This document shows, one piece after another, positions 1 through 8,391 of a stretch of DNA of 64,000 nt (position 1 is the first letter of the stretch; each line of letters starts with the position of its first letter). This DNA is from Microbacterium sp. EST19A. GTDB taxonomy: Bacteria > Actinomycetota > Actinomycetes > Actinomycetales > Microbacteriaceae. A program made the position numbers and the translations under genes. The stretch is taken from contig NZ_JAHXYZ010000002.1 of assembly GCF_019969685.1 (NCBI RefSeq), forward strand, positions 1 to 64,000. Direction: 5' to 3'. Below the pieces are notes generated by a model. It was not told the DNA's origin, did no database searches, and was given only the letters and a program-made list of their open reading frames with translations.

Positions 1-2
1 CG

Positions 3-398
3 ATCGCCGCGGGCATGCCCGTGCTCGGAACCTGCGCCGGCCTCATCATGCTGGCCGACTCGGTGGTCGACGCCATCGACGGACAGGAGTCCTTCGGCGG
101 GATCGACGCGGTCGTGCGCCGCAACGCCTTCGGACGGCAGGTCGAATCCTTCGAAGCCGAGCTCGTCGTGCCCGAGCTCGGCGACGAACCGGTCAAGGCC
201 GCCTTCATCCGCGGTCCTGTCGTCGAATCGGTCGGTCCGGCTGCCACGGTCCTCGCGGCGCTGCCGGACGGGCGCGTCGTGGCGGTCGAGCAGGGCGGCC
301 TGCTAGGGCTGAGCTTCCACCCGGAGATCACGGGCGAGAAGCGGTTCCACCTCCGGTTCCTCGATCGCGTCGGCATCCGCGACGCCGCTTCCGCCTAG
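3..398 (+). CDS. pdxT: PdxT, glutaminase subunit of pyridoxal 5'-phosphate synthase (5' end missing)
   Basis: This is the class I glutamine amidotransferase that hydrolyses glutamine and channels ammonia to PdxS for de novo PLP synthesis. The gene enters from the left edge, so its N-terminus (glutamine-binding start and oxyanion loop) is absent. The nucleophile elbow LGTCAG with its Cys is visible near the start, and the His-Glu pair of the triad lies in LSFHPEIT near the C-terminus. About 131 residues remain of the usual 190-200. It ends at a TAG that overlaps, tail to tail, the stop of the decarboxylase on the other strand. In actinobacteria pdxS-pdxT normally precedes yebC-ruvCAB, which fits this position. 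Confidence 0.93.
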   Translation: MAAGMPVLGTCAGLIMLADSVVDAIDGQESFGGIDAVVRRNAFGRQVESFEAELVVPELGDEPVKAAFIRGPVVESVGPAATVLAALPDGRVVAVEQGGLLGLSFHPEITGEKRFHLRFLDRVGIRDAASA

Positions 399-1774
399 CC
401 CGCTGCCAGACGCCGGACCGCCTCGACCGTGCGGCTGATGTCGGCGGGGGTCGTCGCCCACGACGACATCGAGCAGCGGAGTGCGGCCCGTCCTCGCCAC
501 TCGGCGCCGGTGACCGCTGCCGTGCCGTCCGTCAGGATCGCGTCTCCGAGCGCGCGGGTCGCGGCATCCGACGCGGCCCGGAACATCACCTGCGTGTAAC
601 CGACGTCGTTGAGGATGTCGATCTCGTCGATCGATGCGAGTCCCGCGGCCATGGCGACGGCGTTGTCGTGCAGCCGATCGAGGAGGGCGGCGATGCCCGA
701 GCGTCCGAGGCTGCGCATCGCCGCCCAGGCGGGAACGCCGCGCGCCCGCCGGGAGAGCTCGGGCGTCACATCCCAGGGATCGAGGCCGGAGTAGATCAGG
801 TAGTCGCCGCCGGTGCGGAACGCCGCGATGGAGTCGGCGGGGTCGCGCACGATCGCCATCCCGCAGTCATAGGGCACGTTCAAGGTCTTGTGCGCATCCG
901 TCGCCCACGAGTCCGCCTGCTCCATCCCCGCGGTGAGCGGACGCAGGGCATCGGATGCCGCCGCCCAGAGCCCGAATGCGCCGTCGACGTGCACCCAGGC
1001 TCCGTGCTCCTTCGCGATCGGGATCAGCGCACCGAAGTCGTCGAAGGCGCCGGTATGCACCTCGCCGGCCTGCAGGCAGACGATCAGCGGCCCTTCCGCG
1101 TCTGCGAGCACCCTCTCCAACGCGTCCGCGCGCATGCGCCCCTGGTCGTCGGAGTCCACGACCGTCAGCTCCGCGCGTCCTATTCCGAGGAAGCGTGCGG
1201 CGCGGTCGATCGATCCATGCCGATCCGCACCGACGACGAAGCGCAGCGGGGGAGCGCCGCGGAATCCCTGCTCCGCGATGTCCCAGCCCGCGCGCGCCAT
1301 GACGGCGTGGCGCGCGGTCGCGAGACAGGTGAAGTTCGCGAGCTGTCCTCCTGTGACGAAGCCGACGCTGGCGGACGTCGGAAGACCGAACAGCTCCAGC
1401 ATCCACTGTCCGGCGATGCGCTCCATGGCGACGGTCGCCGGGGTCAGCGTGGAGGAGCCGGAGTTCTGGTCCCAGGCGGAGACGAGCCAGTCGGCGGCGA
1501 GGGCAGCCGGATGCGTGGCGCCGATCACGAAACCGAAGAACCGCCCTCCCGGAATCGCGACCAGTCCGGGATCGGCCCGCTCGGCCATCTCGGCGATCAC
1601 GTCGGCCGGGTCGACGCCATCCTCTGCCAGCGGTCCGCCGAAGACGGCGAGCATGTCGTCGAGCGACGCACGCGGCCACACCGGGCGATCATCGATCGAA
1701 TCCAGGAAGATCGAGGCGGCGGTGTGGGCCGCCTCGAGTGCGCGCGCCCGCTCGTCGAGAGCATTCTCGTCCAT
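395..1774 (-). CDS. Group II PLP-dependent decarboxylase (aromatic-L-amino-acid decarboxylase-like)
   Basis: A 459-residue fold-type I PLP enzyme of the Dopa/glutamate decarboxylase superfamily. Visible motifs are the phosphate-binding TGGQLAN loop at residues 141-147, His186 for ring stacking, Asp264 in HVDGAFG for the pyridine nitrogen, and the Schiff-base Lys296 in DAHKTLNVPYDCG. The length fits bacterial family members. The substrate cannot be read from the sequence; an aromatic amino acid or another alpha-amino acid is possible, and some relatives are aldehyde-forming or transaminase-like. It runs opposite to its neighbours and sits between pdxT and yebC, which are usually adjacent. It shares 4 bases with pdxT at the 3' ends. 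No clear promoter or Shine-Dalgarno is seen upstream of its ATG. Confidence 0.85.
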   Translation of the reverse strand: MDENALDERARALEAAHTAASIFLDSIDDRPVWPRASLDDMLAVFGGPLAEDGVDPADVIAEMAERADPGLVAIPGGRFFGFVIGATHPAALAADWLVSAWDQNSGSSTLTPATVAMERIAGQWMLELFGLPTSASVGFVTGGQLANFTCLATARHAVMARAGWDIAEQGFRGAPPLRFVVGADRHGSIDRAARFLGIGRAELTVVDSDDQGRMRADALERVLADAEGPLIVCLQAGEVHTGAFDDFGALIPIAKEHGAWVHVDGAFGLWAAASDALRPLTAGMEQADSWATDAHKTLNVPYDCGMAIVRDPADSIAAFRTGGDYLIYSGLDPWDVTPELSRRARGVPAWAAMRSLGRSGIAALLDRLHDNAVAMAAGLASIDEIDILNDVGYTQVMFRAASDAATRALGDAILTDGTAAVTGAEWRGRAALRCSMSSWATTPADISRTVEAVRRLAAG

Positions 1775-1927
1775 GCGTCAGGACTACACCCGTGCGCCTC
1801 CCTGCGCCAGGGGCCCGAGCCGAGAAGACGGGGGCCTTCTCGCCGTCGCCGCGCTCTCGCCGAGGCGGACAGCGCGTGCCCTCGTGCCGGGCAGATCGCA
1901 CGGCCACGGAGGGCGGGCCCGGTTGGT

Positions 1928-1933
1928 TAGACT
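1928..1933 (+). promoter_or_regulatory. Putative -10 box (TAGACT) for yebC
   Basis: TAGACT matches the TANNNT form seen repeatedly in this window. It lies about 50 bases before the yebC start in the 210-base gap between divergent genes. No convincing -35 element is visible. The rest of the gap shows nothing I can name. Confidence 0.45.
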
Positions 1934-1984
1934 GGACGACGCCCTGGGTGCGAGCTCCGGGGCGGATACGACGAGCGGAGACTT

Positions 1985-2746
1985 ATGTCCGGGCATTCCA
2001 AGTGGGCGACCACGAAGCACAAGAAGGCCATCATCGACTCCCGTCGGGCGAAGTCGTGGGCCAAGCTCATCAAGAACATCGAGGTCGCGGCCAAGCTCGG
2101 CGGCGCCGACATGGCCGGCAACCCGACCCTGTTCGACGCGGTGCAGAAGGCCAGGAAGACCTCCGTCCCCAAGGACAACATCGACCGCGCGGTGAAGCGC
2201 GGTGCGGGCATCGGCGGAGAAACCGTCGAGTACCTCTCGATCATGTACGAGGGATACGGACCCAACGGCGTGGCTCTGATGATCGAGTGTCTGACCGACA
2301 ACAAGAACCGCGCGGCGGCCGAGGTGCGCACCGCGCTCACCCGCAACGGCGGCACCCTCGCCGACCCGGGCAGCGTGGCCTACAACTTCAGCCGCAAGGG
2401 CGTGATCGTCGTCGGCTCCGAGGGCACGACCGAGGACGACGTCATGATGGCGGCACTCGAGGCGGGTGCCGAGGAGATCGAGCCGCACGCCGAGGGCTTC
2501 GAGGTCATCACCGAGGCCACCGACCTCGTCGCGGTGCGCAGTGCGCTGCAGGAGGCCGGGATCGACTACGAATCCGCCGACGTGGAGTTCGTGCCGAATC
2601 TCAAGGTCGAGATCGACGTCGACACCGCTCGGAAGATCTTCCGACTCATCGACGCACTCGAAGACAGCGAAGACGTGCAGAACGTGTTCACGAACTTCGA
2701 TCTGACGCCCGAGGTCCAGGCGGAGCTCGAGAACGACGACGAGTGA
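1985..2746 (+). CDS. YebC/PmpR family protein
   Basis: A 253-residue protein with the family start [15 protein letters not shown] followed by the [20 protein letters not shown] segment. The length is standard for YebC (about 240-255). Members have been described as DNA-binding transcriptional regulators, including of ruv and quorum genes, and more recently as translation factors that relieve ribosome stalling at proline-rich stretches; YebC1- and YebC2-type functions cannot be told apart here. It lies just upstream of ruvC, the conserved order in most bacteria. The ATG is chosen for the conserved N-terminus. Confidence 0.95.
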   Translation: MSGHSKWATTKHKKAIIDSRRAKSWAKLIKNIEVAAKLGGADMAGNPTLFDAVQKARKTSVPKDNIDRAVKRGAGIGGETVEYLSIMYEGYGPNGVALMIECLTDNKNRAAAEVRTALTRNGGTLADPGSVAYNFSRKGVIVVGSEGTTEDDVMMAALEAGAEEIEPHAEGFEVITEATDLVAVRSALQEAGIDYESADVEFVPNLKVEIDVDTARKIFRLIDALEDSEDVQNVFTNFDLTPEVQAELENDDE

Positions 2747-2780
2747 GGCGAGCCTGACGCTCGTCGCCGATCGTCCGGCT

Positions 2781-2786
2781 TAGCCT
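2781..2786 (+). promoter_or_regulatory. Putative -10 box (TAGCCT) for a leaderless ruvC transcript
   Basis: TAGCCT ends six bases before the GTG start of ruvC. The purine-rich bases between them touch the start codon and are too close to act as a Shine-Dalgarno, so transcription probably starts at or next to the GTG. No -35 element is evident. Confidence 0.4.
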
Positions 2787-2792
2787 GGGGGA

Positions 2793-3371
2793 GTGAGCTC
2801 CTCCCTGCGCGTCCTCGGCATCGACCCCGGCCTCACCCGGTGCGGGGTGGGCGTCGTCGACGTCGACGGATCGCGCCGCGGCACGCTCGTGCATGTGAGC
2901 GTGATCCGCTCGTCACCGGATGCGGAGATCGGCGACCGTCTCGCGATCGTCGCCGCCGGCATCCGCGCGGTCATCGCCGAGCATCGGCCGGATGCCGTCG
3001 CCGTCGAGCGGGTGTTCGCGCAGCAGAACACGCACACGGTGATGGGCACGGCGCAGGCGAGCGGTGTCGCCCTCCTCATCGCCGCAGAATCGGGGCTGCC
3101 CGCGGCCACCCATACGCCGAGCGAGGTGAAGGCGGCGGTCACCGGCTACGGCTCGGCCGACAAGCGGCAGGTGCAGGCGATGATCGCGCGGATCCTTCGC
3201 CTCGACGCTCCTCCGCAGCCCGCCGATGCCGCCGACGCCCTCGCCATCGCCCTGTGCCATGCCTGGCGCCGCGGCGGTGCGGTGGCGACCAAGGGAGCGC
3301 TGACGCCCGCCCAGCGGGCATGGGCCGACGCCGAGCGTGTCGCTCGAACATATCTACGAGCCACGCCCTAG
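2793..3371 (+). CDS. ruvC: RuvC, Holliday junction resolvase
   Basis: RuvC cuts Holliday junctions symmetrically within the RuvABC resolvasome. The 192-residue protein opens with the RNase H-like strand [12 protein letters not shown] (catalytic Asp11), has the second acidic residue in [10 protein letters not shown], and carries the C-terminal catalytic cluster in [12 protein letters not shown]. The length is slightly above the E. coli form because of a C-terminal tail. The start is GTG. It is the first gene of ruvC-ruvA-ruvB, with 9 bases before ruvA. Confidence 0.97.
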   Translation: MSSSLRVLGIDPGLTRCGVGVVDVDGSRRGTLVHVSVIRSSPDAEIGDRLAIVAAGIRAVIAEHRPDAVAVERVFAQQNTHTVMGTAQASGVALLIAAESGLPAATHTPSEVKAAVTGYGSADKRQVQAMIARILRLDAPPQPADAADALAIALCHAWRRGGAVATKGALTPAQRAWADAERVARTYLRATP

Positions 3372-3374
3372 GCT
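3369..3374 (+). promoter_or_regulatory. Putative -10 box (TAGGCT) for a leaderless ruvA transcript
   Basis: TAGGCT overlaps the ruvC stop codon and ends six bases before the ruvA ATG, the same geometry as upstream of ruvC and rarA. No -35 element is visible, and ruvA may also be read from the ruvC transcript. Confidence 0.35.
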
Positions 3375-3380
3375 GGTCGG

Positions 3381-4001
3381 ATGATCTCCTCTCTGCACGG
3401 TGTCGTCCTGCATGCGACATCCGATCAGGTCGTCATCGAGGTGGGCGGAGTCGGCTTCTCCGTCGCCGTCCCGACCGATGTCGCCCACACCGCGACGGTG
3501 GGGGAGCGCCTCCAGCTGCACACCAGTCTCATCGTCCGTGAGGACTCCCTGTCGCTGTACGGATTCGCCGAGCGGGATGAACTCGAGATCTTCGGTCTCC
3601 TGATCAGCGTCACGGGCGTCGGACCGAAGTCGGCGCTCGGTGTGCTGTCCCACCTCACCGTGGACCAGATCGCCGAGGCCGTCACCGCCGAGGAAGACGC
3701 ACCGTTCCGGCGGGTCTCCGGCATCGGACCGAAGACGGCGAAGCTCATCGTGCTCCAGCTCGCCGGCAAGGTGCACCCGACCGCTGCGCCCCGGCGCGGC
3801 GCTGCCTCGACGGGCAACGACGTCGTCTCCCAGGTCGCCGCCGCGCTCGTGGGCCTCGGCTGGTCGGAGAAGGTCGCCACGGAGGCGGCCGCGCAGACGG
3901 CCGCCGACGCGACGGAAGCCGAGCGCGGCTCGGTCTCGTCGCTCCTGCGCCGCACGCTCGCGCTCCTGGGGCCGGCACAGGGAGGCCAGGCGCGTGTCTG
4001 A
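3381..4001 (+). CDS. ruvA: RuvA, Holliday junction branch migration subunit
   Basis: RuvA binds four-way DNA junctions and loads the RuvB motor. The 206-residue protein shows the N-terminal OB-fold (MISSLHGVV...), two helix-hairpin-helix motifs ([12 protein letters not shown] and [15 protein letters not shown]) and a C-terminal three-helix domain ([16 protein letters not shown]) that contacts RuvB. The length is typical. Its 3' end overlaps the ruvB start by 8 bases, suggesting translational coupling. Confidence 0.97.
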   Translation: MISSLHGVVLHATSDQVVIEVGGVGFSVAVPTDVAHTATVGERLQLHTSLIVREDSLSLYGFAERDELEIFGLLISVTGVGPKSALGVLSHLTVDQIAEAVTAEEDAPFRRVSGIGPKTAKLIVLQLAGKVHPTAAPRRGAASTGNDVVSQVAAALVGLGWSEKVATEAAAQTAADATEAERGSVSSLLRRTLALLGPAQGGQARV

Positions 4002-5019
4002 CGCCCGTGACGCCACCGAGCCGGTCGACGACACCGAGCTCGCGATCGAGGGCGCCCTGCGCCCGGCCAGCCTCAGCGAGTTCGTCGGTCAGCAGAAGGT
4101 GCGCGGTCAGCTGCAGCTGCTGCTCGAAGCCGCGCGCATCCAGAGCCGCCCCGCCGATCACATCCTCCTGGCGGGGCCGCCAGGACTCGGCAAGACCACC
4201 CTGGCGATGATCGTCGCGCATGAGAGCGACCGTCCCCTGCGACTCTCCAGCGGTCCGGCGATCCAGCATGCCGGAGACCTGGCTGCCCTCCTGTCGAGCC
4301 TCGTGCCCGGCGAGGTCCTCTTCATCGACGAGATCCACCGCATGGCGCGCTCCGCCGAGGAGATGCTGTATCTCGCGATGGAGGACTACCGCATCGACAT
4401 CATGGTCGGAAAGGGCGCCGGCGCGACGAGCATCCCGCTCGAGCTCGCCCCCTTCACGCTGGTGGGCGCGACCACGCGGTCCGGTCTGCTGCCCAACCCG
4501 CTGCGGGACCGCTTCGGGTTCACCGGTCACCTGGAGTTCTACGACGAGCGTGAGCTCGAGCAGGTCATCGAGCGGTCCGCGATGGTGCTCGGCGTCGACA
4601 TCCCGCGCGATTCCCTGGCCGAGATCGCCCGCCGCTCGCGCGGCACTCCCCGCATCGCGAACCGTCTGCTCCGCCGCGTGCGCGACTACGCCCTCGTCCA
4701 TGGAGACGGCTCGGCCACCATGCACGACGTGCGGGCAGCGCTGGAGCTCTACGACGTCGATGCGATCGGCCTGGATCGGCTCGATCGCGCGGTCCTCGAG
4801 GCGCTGGTCCGGCGCTTCCGCGGCGGCCCGGTGGGCCTCAGCACCCTCGCCGTCGCGGTCGGCGAGGAGGGGGAGACCGTCGAGAGCGTGGTGGAGCCGT
4901 ATCTCGTACGGATCGGCTTCCTCGGCCGCACTCCACGGGGTCGGGTGGCGATGCCGGAGGCGTACGCGCATCTCGGTGTCCCGCACCCGGACGGGACGCT
5001 TCGTCTTGATGACCTATAA
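3994..5019 (+). CDS. ruvB: RuvB, Holliday junction branch migration DNA helicase
   Basis: This is the AAA+ motor that drives branch migration together with RuvA. The protein is 341 residues when started at the GTG inside the end of ruvA, which fits the usual 335-350. It shows the RuvB signature [15 protein letters not shown], Walker [10 protein letters not shown], Walker B LFIDEIHR, sensor 1 VGATTRSG and the arginine-finger segment LRDRFG, then a C-terminal winged-helix domain ([15 protein letters not shown]). A longer reading frame upstream is only overlap with ruvA. The stop codon lies within a TATAAT box that probably serves yajC. Confidence 0.96.
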   Translation: MSDARDATEPVDDTELAIEGALRPASLSEFVGQQKVRGQLQLLLEAARIQSRPADHILLAGPPGLGKTTLAMIVAHESDRPLRLSSGPAIQHAGDLAALLSSLVPGEVLFIDEIHRMARSAEEMLYLAMEDYRIDIMVGKGAGATSIPLELAPFTLVGATTRSGLLPNPLRDRFGFTGHLEFYDERELEQVIERSAMVLGVDIPRDSLAEIARRSRGTPRIANRLLRRVRDYALVHGDGSATMHDVRAALELYDVDAIGLDRLDRAVLEALVRRFRGGPVGLSTLAVAVGEEGETVESVVEPYLVRIGFLGRTPRGRVAMPEAYAHLGVPHPDGTLRLDDL

Positions 5020-5020
5020 T
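5015..5020 (+). promoter_or_regulatory. Putative -10 box (TATAAT) for yajC-secD-secF
   Basis: A perfect TATAAT, rare in such GC-rich DNA, sits on the ruvB stop codon. It would give a leader of about 65 bases before yajC. No good -35 element is found at 16-18 bases. Confidence 0.5.
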
Positions 5021-5091
5021 CGCTGAAGACTTCCCGGATATCTTCGTGCGCCCAAACGCTGGTGCGTGCACCTGAGAAAGGCGCTTCCCCC

Positions 5092-5511
5092 ATGCCCATG
5101 GAATTCATCCTCTTCGGACTTCTCGCCGTCCTCCTCGTCTTCATGATCTTCAACACGCGCAAGCGCACGAAGGCGATGAAGGCCGAGCAGGAGGAGAAGG
5201 CGACCAAGACCGTCCCCGGCGTCAAGGTACTGATGCAGGGCGGCATCTACGGAACGATCGTCGCGTACGACCCGGAGGACCTCGATACCCCGGCCCTCGT
5301 CGAGATCGCGCCCGGAACCATCATCGAGGTCCACAGCCAGGCCATCCTCCGCATCGTCGAGCCGAAGGACGTCATCGTCGAGGACTCCGTCATCGACGAG
5401 CCCGTCGACGTCGTCCACGACGACATCGTGGTGGACAAGACCGACGCTCCGGCGATCGAGACGACCGAGGAGACGCGTGCGCGCCTCGAGCGGGACGCAG
5501 ACGACAAGTAA
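5092..5511 (+). CDS. yajC: YajC, Sec translocon accessory subunit
   Basis: A small membrane protein that associates with SecDF-YidC at the SecYEG channel. About 139 residues from the chosen ATG. One N-terminal transmembrane helix (residues 3-20, FILFGLLAVLLVFMIF) is followed by a basic patch RKRTK and the YajC core (VKVLMQGGIYGTIVAYD). The acidic tail is longer than in E. coli, as is common in actinobacteria. I chose the ATG preceded by GAGAAAGG at suitable spacing; another ATG two codons later is equally possible. It is followed by secD after 55 bases. Confidence 0.92.
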   Translation: MPMEFILFGLLAVLLVFMIFNTRKRTKAMKAEQEEKATKTVPGVKVLMQGGIYGTIVAYDPEDLDTPALVEIAPGTIIEVHSQAILRIVEPKDVIVEDSVIDEPVDVVHDDIVVDKTDAPAIETTEETRARLERDADDK

Positions 5512-5566
5512 GACCGCCGCCAGCGCTGCCTCCCGCATCTCCGGCATCTCAGAAAGCTGAACACAC

Positions 5567-7333
5567 GTGGCTTCATCCTCTCCGGTCCGTCACGCCTGGC
5601 GGGTCCTCCTCGGCCTGCTCCTCGTGACGGGCGTGCTCTTCGGCATCAACTCGCTGGGCGTCTTCGTCATCAAGGACGCCAACGGGGAGGCGGCCAGCTC
5701 GTGGGCACCTGAGCTCGCCCTCGACCTCCAGGGCGGCACCCAGATCGTCCTGAGCGCCGAGACCGAAGACGGATCTGCGCCGTCGTCGGAGCAGCTCGAC
5801 CAGGCCGCGGCCATCATCCGCCAGCGTGTCGACGCGTCGGGCGTCGCGGAGGCCGACATCACGACCGAGGGCGGACAGAACATCGTCGTCCAGATCCCGG
5901 GTGTCGCCGACGAGCAGACCCGCGAGCGGATCCAGTCCAGCGCGCAGCTCGAGTTCCGGCCGGTGCTCGCCACCAACGCCGCGACGAGCGACTTCGTGGG
6001 TGAGGACGGCAACTCCACGCCCTATCCGTCGCCCGATCCCTCGCTCAACGCGACGCCGACCGTCGAGCCGACGGACGCCAGCGACCTGTCCTGGGTGACG
6101 GAGAAGCTCGCGGCGGAGTTCCAGGCCTACGACTGCGCCAACCCCGACAACGACCCGGCCCGCGCCCCGAAGGACGAGCCGGTCATCGCCTGCTCGCCCG
6201 ACGACGCCCAGAAGTTCCTCCTCGGTCCGGCCGAGCTCGACGGCACGGCCATCACGGATGCCTCCGCCGGACGTGACCCGAAGTCGGGCGCCTGGCTCGT
6301 GCAGCTCACGATGAGCGGCTCGGGCGGCGACGCCTTCGGCGTGGTCAGCACCCGACTGAACCAGAACCGCATCGACGGGCTGTCGCCGCGCGACCAGTTC
6401 GCGTTCGTGCTCGACGGCGACGTGCTCAGCGCGCCGCGGATGAACGGCGTGATCCTCGACGGTCGCCCCAGCATCTCGGGAAGCTTCACGCAGGAGAGCG
6501 CCACCACCCTCGCCGACCAGCTGAAGTTCGGCGCGCTGCCGCTCAGCTTCGTCGTGCAGAGCTCCGACACCATCTCGGCGACCCTGGGTACGCAGCAGCT
6601 GCAGATCGGCCTCATCGCCGGACTCATCGGCCTCGCGCTCGTCGCCATCTACTCGCTCATCGTCTATCGAGCACTCGGAACCGTGATCATCGCCTCCATC
6701 GCGGTGATGGCCGTGCTGACGTACGTGATCATCTGCATCCTGGCCTGGCGACTCGGCTTCCGCCTGTCGCTCGCCGGTGTTGCCGGTCTGATCGTGTCGA
6801 TCGGCTTCACGGCCGACTCGTTCATCGTGTACTTCGAGCGAATACGAGATGAGCTGCGCGACGGCAAGTCCATCACCTCGGCGGTCGAGGACGGATGGGG
6901 ACGCGCGAAGCGCACGATCTACATCTCGAAGTCGATCAACATCCTCGCGGCCGTGGTGCTCTACATCCTCGCCGATGCCACGGTGAAGGGCTTCGCGTTC
7001 ACGCTGGGTCTCACGACCCTGATCGACGTGTTCATCTTCGTGATCTTCACGCACCCGGTGATGCAGCTGCTGGCCCGCACGCGGTTCTTCGGCGGCGGGC
7101 ACAAGCTCTCCGGTCTCGACCCCGAGGCGCTCGGTGCCGTGTACCGCAGCCGCTCGCAGTTCCGCGAAGTGGCGACCACGACGACCGGCCGCGGCGCGAA
7201 GAACGCCCGAGCTCGCGGCGAGGCGGATCGTCGACAGACGATCGCCGAGCGCAAACGCGCCGAGGCCCTCGCGGGCGACAGATCCACCAACGCCGACAGT
7301 TCTACCGATGGAGCCAGGGAGGGAGACGCCTGA
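5567..7333 (+). CDS. secD: SecD, protein translocase subunit
   Basis: SecD works with SecF to use the proton gradient to complete Sec-dependent export. The 588-residue protein has a first membrane helix at about residues 10-32, the SecD motif ALDLQGGTQIVL near residue 50, a large extracytoplasmic region with a Pro/Thr/Ser-rich insert at about 145-170, and a C-terminal block of five membrane helices from about residue 340. Start is GTG. The C-terminal tail after the last helix is long and basic. Its TGA overlaps the secF ATG by one base (TGATG), so the two are translationally coupled. Confidence 0.97.
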   Translation: MASSSPVRHAWRVLLGLLLVTGVLFGINSLGVFVIKDANGEAASSWAPELALDLQGGTQIVLSAETEDGSAPSSEQLDQAAAIIRQRVDASGVAEADITTEGGQNIVVQIPGVADEQTRERIQSSAQLEFRPVLATNAATSDFVGEDGNSTPYPSPDPSLNATPTVEPTDASDLSWVTEKLAAEFQAYDCANPDNDPARAPKDEPVIACSPDDAQKFLLGPAELDGTAITDASAGRDPKSGAWLVQLTMSGSGGDAFGVVSTRLNQNRIDGLSPRDQFAFVLDGDVLSAPRMNGVILDGRPSISGSFTQESATTLADQLKFGALPLSFVVQSSDTISATLGTQQLQIGLIAGLIGLALVAIYSLIVYRALGTVIIASIAVMAVLTYVIICILAWRLGFRLSLAGVAGLIVSIGFTADSFIVYFERIRDELRDGKSITSAVEDGWGRAKRTIYISKSINILAAVVLYILADATVKGFAFTLGLTTLIDVFIFVIFTHPVMQLLARTRFFGGGHKLSGLDPEALGAVYRSRSQFREVATTTTGRGAKNARARGEADRRQTIAERKRAEALAGDRSTNADSSTDGAREGDA

Positions 7334-8322
7334 TGCCTTCCATGAATGAGTTCGGCAACAACCTGTACTCGGGGAAGACCTCTTTCCCGTTCGTCGGCAG
7401 GCGTCGCCTGTGGTTCATCATCGCCATCGCGCTCGTCGTCGGCTCCGCACTCGTGCCGCTGTTCCGTCCGGTCCAGTTCTCGATCGAGTTCACCGGCGGA
7501 TCGCAGTTCACGGTGCAGGCACCCGACAGCCGCGACCAGGACACCGCGACCGAGGCCGTGCAGTCCGTGGTCCCGGGAGCCGCCACCAAGGTGGTCGTCG
7601 TCAGCGACCGCGACATCCGGGTGCAGACCGACCAGATGAGCGCCGACGAGACGCAGCAGGTCGCCAGCGCCCTCGCGGATGCCTACAAGGTCGATGCGGA
7701 GAGCGTCACGTCGTCGTTCATCGGCCCGGCCTGGGGTGAGAACGTCACGAGGCAGTCCCTCTGGGGTCTCGCGATCTTCCTGGCGCTGACCTTCCTCATC
7801 CTGGCGATCTACTTCCGCACCTGGAAGATGTCGGCTGCGGCGATCATCGGCCTTCTCGACGTGCTGGTGATCACGGTCGGCGTCTACGCGCTGGCCGGCT
7901 TCGAGATCTCGCCCGCGGCGGTGATCGGGTTCCTCACGATCCTCGCGTACTCCCTGTACGACACGACGGTGGTGTTCGACAAGATCAGGGAGAACACGAC
8001 GGAGGACGGGGAGAAGTCCGCGCGATTGTTCGGCGAATCGGTCAACCTCGCCGTGAACCAGACACTCGTGCGCTCCATCAACACGTCCGTCGTCGCGGCC
8101 CTGCCCGTCGGCGCGGTGCTCTTCATCGGCGCCTTCTGGCTGGGTGCCGAGTCGCTCACCGACATCTCGCTGTCGATCTTCGTCGGCATCCTCGTCGCGA
8201 CGTACTCGACGCTGTTCGTCGCCGCACCGCTGTACTCGCTGTTCCGCGAGAACGAGCCGCAGATCAAGGAGCGCGACGCGCGCATCCGCGAGGCCCGCAG
8301 CAAGGCGGACGTCAACGCCTGA
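7333..8322 (+). CDS. secF: SecF, protein translocase subunit
   Basis: Partner of SecD in the translocon motor. The protein is 329 residues from the ATG that overlaps the secD stop. It has a first membrane helix at about 30-48, the motif IEFTGGSQF in the extracytoplasmic domain, and the C-terminal block of membrane helices containing YDTTVVFDKIREN, the conserved SecF cytoplasmic-facing motif. The length is normal for actinobacteria. The basic C-terminal tail is short. Confidence 0.97.
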   Translation: MPSMNEFGNNLYSGKTSFPFVGRRRLWFIIAIALVVGSALVPLFRPVQFSIEFTGGSQFTVQAPDSRDQDTATEAVQSVVPGAATKVVVVSDRDIRVQTDQMSADETQQVASALADAYKVDAESVTSSFIGPAWGENVTRQSLWGLAIFLALTFLILAIYFRTWKMSAAAIIGLLDVLVITVGVYALAGFEISPAAVIGFLTILAYSLYDTTVVFDKIRENTTEDGEKSARLFGESVNLAVNQTLVRSINTSVVAALPVGAVLFIGAFWLGAESLTDISLSIFVGILVATYSTLFVAAPLYSLFRENEPQIKERDARIREARSKADVNA

Positions 8323-8362
8323 TCGTTCCCTCTCGGCGGGAGCTCGTCCCGCACAGCACGCG

Positions 8363-8368
8363 TAAGAT
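8363..8368 (+). promoter_or_regulatory. Putative -10 box (TAAGAT) for rel
   Basis: TAAGAT lies 23 bases before the rel ATG, followed by a strong Shine-Dalgarno (GGGAGGTGAG at 8379-8388). No clear -35 element. It suggests that rel has its own promoter downstream of secF. Confidence 0.4.
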
Positions 8369-8391
8369 GAGAAGATTCGGGAGGTGAGTGG

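Noticed and set aside
3640..3993. A longer RuvB start far upstream within ruvA
   Set aside because: The extra residues are Arg/Pro/Ser-rich antiframe material of ruvA. The GTG at 3994 gives a RuvB of normal length with the conserved N-terminus.
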